From an uncultured Clostridia bacterium (GTDB lineage Bacteria; Bacillota; Clostridia; Christensenellales; Aristaeellaceae), in the NCBI GenBank assembly GCA_946407745.1, contig CAMJPQ010000029.1:1-40556 (forward strand): 40,556 nucleotides of DNA, given 5' to 3'. Positions 32,190-38,889 of the stretch are shown here, piece after piece. The first letter of the stretch is position 1, and each line of letters opens with the position of its first letter. The notes beneath the pieces are model-generated. The model saw only the letters and a program-made list of their open reading frames with translations, was not told the DNA's origin and ran no database searches. Made by a program: the position numbers and the translations under genes.

Positions 32190-32782
32190 ACCTCGCAGCC
32201 CTCCGTATTGACAAAGACGATCTCGACCGGCTCCTGCTTCTTCTCTTCCTGCAGGCTTCTTTGAAGCTGCCGGATCCGCGCCTGCTGTTCACGCAGCTCT
32301 CGCGGCGACAGAGCGCCGAGCTCTTGCTTAATGTCCGCCAGTGCGCCCGTGATCGATTTGATATCCCGCGGCGTGATCTTCTCGTTCTCAAGCAGCACGT
32401 CGATCACGTCAAGCGCACGCCGCGCCGATGCCCGCACGCGCTCATACTCTGAGAGCGCGTCTTCCGCGTCGACGCCGTACATCTCCTCCGGGACTTCCGG
32501 CGCGGGCACGTCGAGTATCTGTGCCGGCTTGATATACCTGGCGTCGGCCGAAGACCGTTTCATTTTTGTTTCATTTTTCTTGTTCCGTTTTTTTTGTTCC
32601 GTTTTTGGTTTCGGAGGAGGTTTCACCGGGACTCTGCTCCTGATCTCCTGTATGTCCCATCCTCCTGCGCTTGCCCATCGTGATATCGTGGCAATCGATA
32701 TCTTGTATTTGTCTGCAAGCTCACGGAACGTAAGGCCGGCTTCGTAATCTTGCCGCACCTGGTCACGGTCGATCTTGTACAT
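32186..32782 (-). CDS. terS: Terminase small subunit-like DNA-binding protein
   Basis: A 198-aa protein starting MYKIDRDQVRQDYEAGL. Start 32782 is chosen for the GGAGG site 6 nt upstream; a longer ORF crosses the preceding hairpin and gene. The N-terminal HTH (residues 5-40: TFRELADKYKISIATISRWASAGG) is the kind found in TerS proteins that recognise the packaging site. A lysine-rich linker (60-80, KKRNKKNETKMKR) and an oligomerising helical C-terminus (120-185) follow. It directly precedes TerL with a 4-nt overlap. The low-complexity Lys/Pro stretch is unusual but in keeping with a flexible DNA-binding linker. Confidence 0.83.
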   Translation of the reverse strand: MYKIDRDQVRQDYEAGLTFRELADKYKISIATISRWASAGGWDIQEIRSRVPVKPPPKPKTEQKKRNKKNETKMKRSSADARYIKPAQILDVPAPEVPEEMYGVDAEDALSEYERVRASARRALDVIDVLLENEKITPRDIKSITGALADIKQELGALSPRELREQQARIRQLQRSLQEEKKQEPVEIVFVNTEGCEV

Positions 32783-32857
32783 ATCAATCCCTCCGGGCCG
32801 CTCCTGTGATAATGATACCAACGGGCAACAGTGAATGTAACCAAGCCATAGCGTGAA

Positions 32858-32883
32858 AGAGCCAGGGCTTTCGCCCTGGCTCT
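32858..32883 (-). terminator. 11-bp GNRA hairpin ending the early operon
   Basis: AGAGCCAGGGC and GCCCTGGCTCT pair perfectly around GAAA (minus-strand sense), directly overlapping the end of the preceding gene's stop. Only TT follows, so it may be a weak terminator, RNase site or attenuator separating early genes from the terminase-head operon. No convincing promoter was found in the remaining 75 nt before TerS. Confidence 0.65.
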
Positions 32884-33131
32884 CAGTTTTCGCAGTATTT
32901 CTTATAGATCGTCTTAAACAACGGGCACATGATGTATGCAAACGTGCAGCAATACTTTCTCTGAAACTCCCTGAGCTTCGCAGGATCTCCGAACTTTGTC
33001 CTTACTGTCGTGTCCTCCAGGAATCCTTCACAGGTTATACCTGCATTACGAAAATCCTCAAAGCGGTAGAACGGGCAGAGAACATTCGGGTTAAGCGTGC
33101 TGATTGATTTTTTCTTCTTGCCGCCAGCCAT
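32883..33131 (-). CDS. Cysteine-rich small protein, 82 aa
   Basis: Starts MAGGKKKKSISTLNP at 33131, after GGGGAGCG; the 43 upstream codons of the ORF belong to the neighbouring gene in another frame. Cysteines occur as CPFYRFED...GITCEG...KYCCTFAYIMCPLF...YC, suggesting a metal-bound fold. Such small cysteine-rich proteins (with a CPFY...C-x-C pattern) are common before terminase genes in Clostridia phages and are unassigned. It ends the early gene string; the hairpin at 32858 follows. Confidence 0.72.
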   Translation of the reverse strand: MAGGKKKKSISTLNPNVLCPFYRFEDFRNAGITCEGFLEDTTVRTKFGDPAKLREFQRKYCCTFAYIMCPLFKTIYKKYCEN

Positions 33132-33135
33132 ACTC

Positions 33136-33378
33136 TCACGCTCCCCGTTCAAGCCGCTTTTTCTGAAAGCTCTCCCGTATCCTATCCGAGCGCAGGCAGC
33201 CGCAGGACTGACTCCTTCCATGCACCAGCAGCGTCCCTCTGACAAGGCGTTCCTTACCACATTCGCAGCGCGCGAGCCACCAGGCGTCCGTACCGGTCAT
33301 GTACGGAGGCTTCGGCCTTCGCTCAAGCACCGTCCAGCGCCCGAAGCGCTGTCCTGTCAAATCATTCAGCCTGCTCAT
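33136..33378 (-). CDS. Zinc-ribbon protein related to phage AP2/HNH-associated N-terminal domains
   Basis: 80 aa, starting MSRLNDLTGQRFGRWTVLER. Start 33378 overlaps the stop of the gene before by ATGA. DLTGQRFGRWTVL followed by WLARCECGKERLVRG and SQSCGCLRSDR is the N-terminal zinc-binding module seen at the start of phage HNH/AP2 endonucleases. Here the nuclease part is absent: C-x-C (CEC) and C-x-C (CGC) supply the ligands. It may be a stand-alone DNA-binding protein or a degraded homing endonuclease. Confidence 0.75.
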   Translation of the reverse strand: MSRLNDLTGQRFGRWTVLERRPKPPYMTGTDAWWLARCECGKERLVRGTLLVHGRSQSCGCLRSDRIRESFQKKRLERGA

Positions 33379-33881
33379 GTTTCCTCCTCCGGCGGCTCTG
33401 GCAGCGTAACAGCCCGCCAATAATCAGCGTCCTTTGCGTCCATTCCCTCTCCTCCGTCCGTCCATGCTCGAAAGTATGCGTCTCTGTATTTGCCCCCGCA
33501 CCCGAAGCACCCCGCGTGTACCATCCCGCAGCTGATCCACTCGATGTTTCCCACTTCTGCACCGAGATCGCACTCCGGCAATCGCTCCGTCACGGGAATC
33601 CATCTTGGAAGATACAACAATTCCAAAAGTATGCGTCTTAGTGCTTTGTAATGCGACCACCATTCGGAATCTGTCGGAATGCTTTCTGGGTCGACCATTT
33701 TGCTGTTGATTTTATGAACGTCAAGCAAGAACTTCCCGACCTGCCCCATTTCAAGAATCTGTTTGCTCAGATCCTCAACGGCGTCGGCGGCTTGCTCATA
33801 GTCACAGGCGATGCCGGGTCTTCCGTCATAGTCGAAGGCACCGGCTTTCTCTCTCAGCCGCTTAATCAGCTCGTCATACAT
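33375..33881 (-). CDS. DUF551-like protein, 168 aa
   Basis: Starts MYDELIKRLREKAGAFDYDG; the start overlaps the MazG stop in ATGTATGA (33874-33881). The N-terminal half (1-85) is helical (AADAVEDLSKQILEMGQ). The C-terminal half has the typical DUF551 opening WIPVTERLPE (about residue 97) with a cysteine cluster (CGMVHAGCFGCGGKY) and WTDGGEGMDAKDADYWRAV-LPEPPEE at the end. DUF551 proteins are widespread in phages and prophages with no proven function. It follows MazG in a tightly packed early operon. Confidence 0.8.
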   Translation of the reverse strand: MYDELIKRLREKAGAFDYDGRPGIACDYEQAADAVEDLSKQILEMGQVGKFLLDVHKINSKMVDPESIPTDSEWWSHYKALRRILLELLYLPRWIPVTERLPECDLGAEVGNIEWISCGMVHAGCFGCGGKYRDAYFRAWTDGGEGMDAKDADYWRAVTLPEPPEEET

Positions 33882-34155
33882 CTTTTGCCTCCAGGCTCTC
33901 GGCCAGCTTCCGCACCTTCTGCAGCCGCTCCACCTGGACGCGCCCGCCGCATTGGAACAGGAGAACCATCTGATCCAGGAGGATTCCCACGTCGGCGATC
34001 TCGGTTGCGATCCCGGTGTAGTCCGGTCGGCCGTCGAGGTAGTGGCCGATCTCCACCGCGAGCTCCGCCATCTCCTCCAACAACTTCTCCATCTGCTTCT
34101 GAGGGCCGAACGTCTCCAGCGCCTTGACAAAGACTTCCCGTTCACTGTTCGTCAT
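33874..34155 (-). CDS. MazG-like nucleotide pyrophosphohydrolase
   Basis: A 93-aa all-alpha NTP-PPase-like protein. Metal-binding motifs are visible: EExxE (E27, E28, E31 in LLEEMAEL) and ExxD (E52, D55 in TEIADVGIL). Proteins of this fold hydrolyse (d)NTPs to monophosphates. In phages they may clear non-canonical or excess nucleotides, or lower the alarmone response during infection. The ATG overlaps the preceding stop by ATGA (34152-34155). Substrate cannot be told from sequence. Confidence 0.82.
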   Translation of the reverse strand: MTNSEREVFVKALETFGPQKQMEKLLEEMAELAVEIGHYLDGRPDYTGIATEIADVGILLDQMVLLFQCGGRVQVERLQKVRKLAESLEAKDV

Positions 34156-34400
34156 TTCTCAGCCCTCCTGAAATCTTCCGCATTGGGGCAGGTCGACCAA
34201 TGCGAGATGTATCCCACTCCTGTAGCATCGCCGTCAAAAGTGAGGCGGCAGCGGATGGTCTCTCCGTTCGGAGTCACAATGGTGTCTTTTCCGGCTCGAT
34301 CCGCCTTATAAGCAATCAGCACACTGTCGCACGGCATGCTCTTGCCCTTCATGGTCTTGATCCAGATGATGCTCGCCCCGCACTTTTTACAGGTTGCCAT
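34152..34400 (-). CDS. Small zinc-ribbon protein, 82 aa
   Basis: Begins MATCKKCGASIIWIKT; a CxxC knuckle at residues 4-7 is paired with C24 (MPCDSV) and C71 (WSTCPNAEDF) as probable further ligands. Similar one-page proteins (CxxCgaxIxWikT) are common in phages of Firmicutes and Proteobacteria and may bind nucleic acid or protein. The start shares one base with the previous stop (TGATG), typical coupled translation in this early operon. Confidence 0.78.
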   Translation of the reverse strand: MATCKKCGASIIWIKTMKGKSMPCDSVLIAYKADRAGKDTIVTPNGETIRCRLTFDGDATGVGYISHWSTCPNAEDFRRAEK

Positions 34401-34714
34401 CAGCTTTCCTCCCTCTTTCCGTCAGCGCAAAAATAGTCTGCTGGTTTGCACAGGCCAATTATCGCACAGAAGTGGATTCCTTCTTTGCAATCAGACGGTT
34501 GCCAGTCTGTTTGCCAATTATCGCACTCGCCGCAAGTCACCACAGGCCGCACGTCGGCAGCGGGAATAGTTGCGAGCTTTTCTTTCACTCCATGCAGCAG
34601 GCATTGATTGCAGTCGGCATAGAACCCGTCAAATTCCTCGCAGCCTTCTCTACATTCAGCACATGCGGCAGAAAACAGCGATTCAACTTCCGCACATTCG
34701 ATATACTCAGCCAT
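34400..34714 (-). CDS. Cysteine-rich zinc-binding protein, 104 aa
   Basis: Begins MAEYIECAEVESLFSAACAE. Start 34714 is chosen because GGGGAGG lies 7 nt before it and it overlaps the preceding gene by only 8 nt; a longer ORF to 34837 is out-of-frame read through that gene. Two halves: CAECREGCEEFDGFYADCNQC, and CGECDNWQTDWQP...CAIIGLCKPADYFC. The second resembles the widespread phage motif C-x2-C-W-...-C...DDFCSYG. Probably a metal-binding structural or nucleic-acid-binding protein; role unknown. Confidence 0.78.
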   Translation of the reverse strand: MAEYIECAEVESLFSAACAECREGCEEFDGFYADCNQCLLHGVKEKLATIPAADVRPVVTCGECDNWQTDWQPSDCKEGIHFCAIIGLCKPADYFCADGKREES

Positions 34715-35039
34715 TTCCGTCCTCCCCTGCCGCGCCCAGCTCCGCGTCAAATTCCTCTTTGATCCTGTTGTATGTCTCAGCCCACTCCGGATCAGGCTTC
34801 CAATAATCGTCCTTCTCCTCGCCTGCAGCCTTGACATTGATTCTCATGGGGGGAAGGAGGCAGCTCTCCTTCCCCAGCCATTGGCAGAAGTTGCTCGCGG
34901 CGCACAGGAATCCGTACAGCCCCAGCAGGCCGATAAAGACCAGGTACACTTTGGATTTAAGAAGATACAGGCTGACAAGGATCGCGGTCAGCATCACCGC
35001 AAAGAGCGCGGTCACAAAGATGGATTTGTTTTTGCTCAT
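34707..35039 (-). CDS. Two-helix membrane protein, 110 aa
   Basis: Begins MSKNKSIFVTALFAVMLTAI. Two hydrophobic segments (about 7-27 and 30-50, VYLVFIGLLGLYGFLCAA) form a hairpin, followed by a soluble acidic C-terminal tail (PEWAETYNRIKEEFDAEL). The ATG overlaps the replication initiator stop by ATGA (35036-35039), so it is co-translated with replication genes. It may anchor replication to the membrane or affect the host envelope; no family recognised. Confidence 0.72.
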   Translation of the reverse strand: MSKNKSIFVTALFAVMLTAILVSLYLLKSKVYLVFIGLLGLYGFLCAASNFCQWLGKESCLLPPMRINVKAAGEEKDDYWKPDPEWAETYNRIKEEFDAELGAAGEDGNG

Positions 35040-35818
35040 TTCTTTTTTGCCTCCTTTTGTTTTTCAAGCTGAAGCTTCCGAAGGTCGATCTCGCCCCGCG
35101 TGATGCCCTCGGACTCTGCCCACGAATACCAGAATTTGCCGTCTCCGTATCCCATCTCCTCAATGAATTGAAGTCGTCCGATAAAGAAATCAATTCTCTC
35201 TTTTCTTTTTGTGGGATCGGATAAATCAATCTTTTCCACAGGCGGGAGTTGCGGGAAAGCCCCGTCCGGCGGGTTTCCCCTCTCACACTCTCCCTTTCCT
35301 GTACTATCCTTATCTACACTAAACTGATTTAATCTAATCTTATCTAATCTATTCTGCGTCTCCGGTTCGGATACAGGTTGGATACAGTCTGTATCCGGTG
35401 TGGATACATCTTGGATACGGTTTGTATCCAAAGCGGGAGGCAAAGCAGGCTTTTTCCCCTCTCCGGGTGTCATGGAATACGCCTTGTTTTCGTCAAGATA
35501 GACCTCTCTTAGCAGCGCTCTGAAGTTGCTCGCCTTGTACCGGTCCTTCTGGATGGTGTTGTGAATCTTCCAGTGCTTTATCAGGTAGATGAAATCGTCA
35601 CCCTTCTGGAAGGACAGCACGAATTTCTTTGCTATAAGGAGTTTCATGCTGTCCTCGCTCGCGCCACACATCCGCATTACCGTGCGGGGGTTTGCCACAA
35701 AGCCGTCGTCGTCAGCTGCCAGATTCAGATGTACATAGAGCATTTGCGCCTCGGCAGGCATGTTCATGAACGGGTCTGATTCAATGATGGTTCTCGCCAG
35801 CATACGTTTATCAGCCAT
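35036..35818 (-). CDS. Phage replication initiator / replisome organiser
   Basis: A 260-aa protein; the N-terminal winged-helix region (about 1-115: ADKRMLARTIIESDPFMNM...EAQMLYVHLNLAADDDGFVANPRTVMRMCG) matches replisome-organiser/DnaD-like initiators of Firmicutes phages. A flexible middle (about 125-200) is encoded by iteron-like DNA, so the DNA site is inside the gene. The C-terminus (FFIGRLQFIEEMGYGDG...YSWAESEG) is helical and may contact helicase loader or helicase. Start 35818 (third candidate; GTG at 35827 and ATG at 35824 precede) gives AGGTG at 6-nt spacing. No phage helicase is visible, so it probably recruits host DnaC/DnaB. Confidence 0.82.
   Translation of the reverse strand: MADKRMLARTIIESDPFMNMPAEAQMLYVHLNLAADDDGFVANPRTVMRMCGASEDSMKLLIAKKFVLSFQKGDDFIYLIKHWKIHNTIQKDRYKASNFRALLREVYLDENKAYSMTPGEGKKPALPPALDTNRIQDVSTPDTDCIQPVSEPETQNRLDKIRLNQFSVDKDSTGKGECERGNPPDGAFPQLPPVEKIDLSDPTKRKERIDFFIGRLQFIEEMGYGDGKFWYSWAESEGITRGEIDLRKLQLEKQKEAKKK
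35317..35430. other. Probable phage replication origin inside the initiator gene
   Basis: Six GGATACA-type iterons at 35369, 35380, 35390 (inverted), 35402, 35413 and 35423 (inverted), arranged as two 33-bp units of identical layout. An AT-rich tract with repeated TAATCT lies beside them (35325-35352), suited to strand opening. The 33-bp period equals 11 codons, so the initiator protein also carries an 11-residue repeat (DTNRIQDVSTP / DTDCIQPVSEP). This is the classic phage layout with ori inside the initiator gene. Confidence 0.78.
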
Positions 35819-36215
35819 ATTCATCACCTAAGAATGCTTCCCGGATCTGCCCCTCCAAATCTATCTGCTGATCCTTGCTGCCCTTCCTGGCTATCGTGCG
35901 CACGCGCCGGAGATTCCGAAAGATTTCTCCGAATTCGGAGGAAAGGAACTTCTCAAAATCCGTTTCGTTTGCCAGCTTAATGCCTCTGCTGCCGCTCACA
36001 ATGATCTTCTCGAACTTGTCTGAGGAATTGATCGCCTCGATATCAGAGGTCAGGAGCCTGCGCGATCCGCTGTTGTGGAAGCTGACGCCGTAGGCGGGAT
36101 AAAAGTTAATTCTGTTTACGGTCGCCTGCATCCGTGTCCATTTATCCCCACGGGCGAGGAGGAAGCTGTAAAGTGCTTCCCGCCTCTCCCGGTCCTCTTC
36201 AGGCGTATACTGCAT
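35811..36215 (-). CDS. Conserved phage protein between RecT and the replication initiator, 134 aa
   Basis: Starts MQYTPEEDRERREALYSFLL; ATG 36215 is chosen (AGGAAGG 8 nt before it) over the GTG at 36224, which sits on the ribosome binding site. The protein is basic and helical at its start (RERREALYSFLLARGDKW), with a beta-rich centre (FYPAYGVSFHNSGSRRLL) and a helical C-terminus. It overlaps the RecT 3' end by 17 nt and the initiator 5' end by 8 nt. Context suggests DNA recombination or replication, but no motif identifies it. Confidence 0.75.
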   Translation of the reverse strand: MQYTPEEDRERREALYSFLLARGDKWTRMQATVNRINFYPAYGVSFHNSGSRRLLTSDIEAINSSDKFEKIIVSGSRGIKLANETDFEKFLSSEFGEIFRNLRRVRTIARKGSKDQQIDLEGQIREAFLGDEYG

Positions 36216-37107
36216 CCGCTTCACCTTCCTTCAGGAAGTCCGGCAGCTCTTCGCCGTATGCCTCCGGCAGCGCTGCCTGTTCGACAACCTCGCCGGTCTC
36301 TTCGTCCACGGGGATTTCAACCATATCGTCAGGGTAATCCTGCGCTGCCAGAGCCGTCGCAAGGTTCATGGTGTCCTTGTCTGCCCCGTTCTGATACTCA
36401 ATGCTCATGAGAGCGTACTTGCTGCACAGGCGGCGAATGACGGTCTTTCGGGCCATGGCGTCGAAGTTCTCCCGCCAGCCTTTCCCCATGTATTCGCCCT
36501 TGCGGTTCTTCTGCTCGTGCTTCTTGATCTGCTTCACGGTCATGAAGATGGTCTTCTCGGCGCCGTTCTTGAGCTGGAAGTAACCGGCATAGCCGATAAT
36601 CGGCAGCTCTTCGCGCTCGTCCTCGTCCTCGATCCAGTTGAAAACGGCCTCGCCGGTCAGACGGTTATAGCTTTCAAGCTCGCCCTCGCGCACGTCCACG
36701 GCGTCAGGGACACACTTATACGCGCCGGTTCTCAGGCAGAGCTGCACCATACCTTTGTAGCCGATGATGAAGGTGGCAGTCGGTTTGCCCTTGTTCTTGT
36801 ACGGAACGATGTAGGCATAGCCGAGGGACGGATCAATCGGAAGATCGTAGCTCGCTGCCTGAAGCGCGGACTTGATTACGCTCATGGAGTTGGCATAGAA
36901 CGCTGCCTGCAGGTCCTGGTTATCGTTGATCATGCTCACAAGGGAGCTGAGGAACTGCGGGGTTCTCTTTCCGAGAAGCTCGTCGAAGCGCCGCCGCATT
37001 TTTTCTCCGTCGAGAATGCCGTTGAGCATCGTGTTCACGCTCTGTTGGGCCTTGGCCTCCGGCTTGCTCTGCTGCACGGCTGCCTGAATTTTATTGTTGG
37101 TTGCCAT
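36199..37107 (-). CDS. recT: RecT-family single-strand annealing protein
   Basis: A 302-aa annealing protein that pairs complementary strands during phage recombination and repair. The family pattern is clear: FLSSLVSMINDNQDLQAAF, SVIKSALQAASYDLPIDPSLG, AYIVPYKNKG...ATFIIGYKGMVQLCLRTG, and GKGWRENFDAMARKTVIRRL. The C-terminal tail is acidic (EVVEQAALPEAYGEELPDF), as in RecT/Redbeta proteins that interact with SSB or exonuclease. Start 37107 (second ATG) is preferred since AGGAGG lies 8 nt before it, against 2 nt for the ATG at 37113. The YqaJ exonuclease gene ends 7 nt upstream, giving the standard exonuclease-annealase pair. Confidence 0.94.
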   Translation of the reverse strand: MATNNKIQAAVQQSKPEAKAQQSVNTMLNGILDGEKMRRRFDELLGKRTPQFLSSLVSMINDNQDLQAAFYANSMSVIKSALQAASYDLPIDPSLGYAYIVPYKNKGKPTATFIIGYKGMVQLCLRTGAYKCVPDAVDVREGELESYNRLTGEAVFNWIEDEDEREELPIIGYAGYFQLKNGAEKTIFMTVKQIKKHEQKNRKGEYMGKGWRENFDAMARKTVIRRLCSKYALMSIEYQNGADKDTMNLATALAAQDYPDDMVEIPVDEETGEVVEQAALPEAYGEELPDFLKEGEADAVYA

Positions 37108-37120
37108 TATCATATCCTCC

Positions 37121-38095
37121 TTATGCTGTCTTCTGTTCCTTTTCGGTCACGCGGAACACTCTTGCCTGCGTGGCGTATTTGCTGAGGTCGATCTCCGGGA
37201 AGTCTGCCTTGATCTTCTCCCGGTCAAGTCCGCTCGTGTTCTGGAGCTTCCAGCTGATATTGAAGGTGCCGCAGGTGCCCTTGGGGCTGCTGCCCATGAC
37301 GACCTTCACCTTGTTTTCCAGTCCGTCCTTCTCTTTCTTCAGGTTCTCAATCTGTTCGCACACTGCCTTTCGCTGCCGGAGTACATCAAGAAAGCTGCTC
37401 AGATCCATGCTGTCTCCCGCTTCCTCGGAGAAAATCTTCTTGATAGCCTCGCTGGTTGCGCTGTGCCCGTCCACGGGCGGCGTCTTCTTCGGCAGAACGT
37501 AGGTGTTCCAGAACTCCCGCTCTGCATCCATCAGGGCTTTAATCTCTTCCTCGTCCCGTTCCAGCTCGAACACGCGCAGTTCCCGGTTGTTCTCCAATGC
37601 AGCCAGGTACGCTTTCTTCGCGCCGGTCACAGCCAGATAGTGAACCATCTGCCCGTACCACTGTTCCGGGTACTCGCCGCTGCGGAACTTCTTGATTGCC
37701 ACGAAGCTGGTTGTGGTCTTGATCTCCAAAACCGCGTCCTCGCCGATAACCTCGCGGTCGATGTTCGCGCAGGCCCACGGGTAATCAGGATTCACAAGGG
37801 TGAAGTTCATGCGCTGCACCTGCTTCCCGGTCTCTTCCATGAAGAGCTTGGCCACAAGGTCTTCCAGATAGGTGCCGACGCGGGTGCTGATATTGCCCTC
37901 AAATTCCGGCGTCTGGCCGGTCTTCTCAGCCCACACGGAAAACGCGCTGTTGTAAGGGTTCAGGCCGATGATGGCCCCGGCGTCGCTGCCGCCGATATAT
38001 CCTTTGCGGATCTTCAGCCATTCTTCGTGGCTGCCATAGGGAATCATCTTCAGGCCCCTGTTGCGGATGGGGTTTCTCTCGGTTGCTGTTGCCAT
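37121..38095 (-). CDS. YqaJ-family lambda-type exonuclease
   Basis: A 324-aa PD-(D/E)XK exonuclease that resects double-strand ends for RecT. Visible motifs: GGSDAGAIIGLNPY (residues 35-48), a helical E in TYLEDLVAKLF, D113 (NIDREV), E124-I-K126 (VLEIKTTTS) and the QMVHYLAVTGAKKAYLAAL helix. The C-terminal third is coiled (QRKAVCEQIENLKKEKDGL), a usual extension in Firmicutes homologues. The ribosome binding site AGAAAGGAAAAG precedes the ATG. It opens the recombination module after an 83-nt gap holding a hairpin. Confidence 0.92.
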   Translation of the reverse strand: MATATERNPIRNRGLKMIPYGSHEEWLKIRKGYIGGSDAGAIIGLNPYNSAFSVWAEKTGQTPEFEGNISTRVGTYLEDLVAKLFMEETGKQVQRMNFTLVNPDYPWACANIDREVIGEDAVLEIKTTTSFVAIKKFRSGEYPEQWYGQMVHYLAVTGAKKAYLAALENNRELRVFELERDEEEIKALMDAEREFWNTYVLPKKTPPVDGHSATSEAIKKIFSEEAGDSMDLSSFLDVLRQRKAVCEQIENLKKEKDGLENKVKVVMGSSPKGTCGTFNISWKLQNTSGLDREKIKADFPEIDLSKYATQARVFRVTEKEQKTA

Positions 38096-38141
38096 TTCTT
38101 TTCCTTTCTGCTACAATGAGCACGGTTGAATTATTTCGGCT

Positions 38142-38180
38142 GCCGTTCTTCCCGTCTTGCCCACGGGAGAGCGGCTTTTT
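38142..38180 (+). terminator. Plus-strand terminator within the minus-strand operon
   Basis: GCCGTTCTTCC pairs with GGGAGAGCGGC (11 bp with three G-U pairs in RNA) and is followed by TTTTTATTTT in the plus direction. On the minus strand it has an A-run before and no U-tract after, so it does not stop the operon. It may block antisense transcription or end a plus-strand small RNA. Confidence 0.6.
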
Positions 38181-38418
38181 ATTTTGCCGCTGCCTGTAAT
38201 GCCTCGTCGTATGGAATGCCGAGCACGTCGCAGTATCGCAGCAGCATACCCACATTCCAGTCCCTTCCGGGCTTGTTCATCTGGACGCGGGCGTTTTGCG
38301 GGGTGCAGCCGATCTTCTCGGCAATCTGCGTGCTGGTCATGTGCCGCGCCGTCCGGTATGTGCGGAATAAGGCGGCCAGCTCATTGACCTTCGGCTTGAT
38401 CCATTTGACTTTAGGCAT
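38179..38418 (-). CDS. Small XRE-type HTH protein, 79 aa
   Basis: Basic N-terminus (MPKVKWIKPKVN), then a Cro/XRE helix-turn-helix: LAALFRTYRTARHMTSTQIAEKIG and TPQNARVQMNKPGRDW, with scaffold helices to the C-terminus (LLRYCDVLGIPYDEALQA). It overlaps the preceding HTH gene by 8 nt. Two HTH proteins in tandem inside the early operon, away from the main switch, suggest timing control or repression of early genes after replication starts. Its DNA target is unknown. Confidence 0.8.
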   Translation of the reverse strand: MPKVKWIKPKVNELAALFRTYRTARHMTSTQIAEKIGCTPQNARVQMNKPGRDWNVGMLLRYCDVLGIPYDEALQAAAK

Positions 38419-38635
38419 TGATTTCGCCCTCTGACGGGATAGGGCAATCCAGAGGATTCACTCCGATCACGCGGCACACGGCAATAAACTCGTGCACCTG
38501 AATGTTTCTCCTGCCCGTCAGGCTGAGGGAAAGCTTCTGCGTCGTGAATTTCGGGACGCCAGCCCGCTCTGCAATAAAGCTCTGTTTGATACCCTTGCTG
38601 TTGATCTGATCTGAAAGCCACTGCTCAGGGGTCAT
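38411..38635 (-). CDS. Cro/CI-type HTH regulator, 74 aa
   Basis: Starts MTPEQWLSDQINSKGIKQSF with the pattern KGIKQSFIAERAGVPKFTTQKLSLSLTGRR, a clear XRE helix-turn-helix (residues 13-43), then FIAVCRVIGVNPLDC as the third helical part. No oligomerisation or peptidase domain, so Cro-like in size. The ATG overlaps the preceding stop by ATGA (38632-38635). Probably an early repressor or activator; may bind the operators at 739-799 in competition with the main repressor, though the gene is far from them. Confidence 0.82.
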   Translation of the reverse strand: MTPEQWLSDQINSKGIKQSFIAERAGVPKFTTQKLSLSLTGRRNIQVHEFIAVCRVIGVNPLDCPIPSEGEINA

Positions 38636-38889
38636 GCTGTTTCACTTCCTTTCTCTGGTTCTTCGTCTTCGGTGATAATCATAAGGTTCCTGCACCACTC
38701 AACAAGAAACGGGTCTTCGGTCTCTATGGTGTGCTGCGCAATCTCGGTCAGATACCCGTTGAGAAGCCGGATTCCGATTTCTATGTGCCATGCGTTTTCC
38801 TGAAGATACTCGATTTCGTCAGCATCAAGAGCTTCCATGATTTCCCTTATCAGGCCGTTGTAGTTGAGCTTGATCTTGTGGACGCTCAT
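38632..38889 (-). CDS. Small acidic helical protein, 85 aa
   Basis: Starts MSVHKIKLNYNGLIREIMEA; acidic, helix-rich (REIMEALDADEIEYLQENAW, then EIGIRLLNGYLTEIAQH), ending EDEEPEKGSETA. Both ends overlap neighbours by ATGA (38886-38889 and 38632-38635), so it is well embedded in the early operon. The acidic surface could mimic DNA or bind a host protein, as in many small early phage inhibitors, but that is a guess. Family not recognised. Confidence 0.74.
   Translation of the reverse strand: MSVHKIKLNYNGLIREIMEALDADEIEYLQENAWHIEIGIRLLNGYLTEIAQHTIETEDPFLVEWCRNLMIITEDEEPEKGSETA

Noticed and set aside
30765-32264. A 499-codon plus frame opposite TerL
   Set aside because: Shadow of TerL; the minus strand has intact Walker and nuclease motifs.
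32783-32857. Possible promoter for the terminase operon
   Set aside because: TATCAT is present but no -35 better than two or three matches at 16-18 nt could be found.
33136-33378. Complete HNH homing endonuclease
   Set aside because: Only the N-terminal zinc-binding module is present; no HNH catalytic motif in this or adjoining frames.
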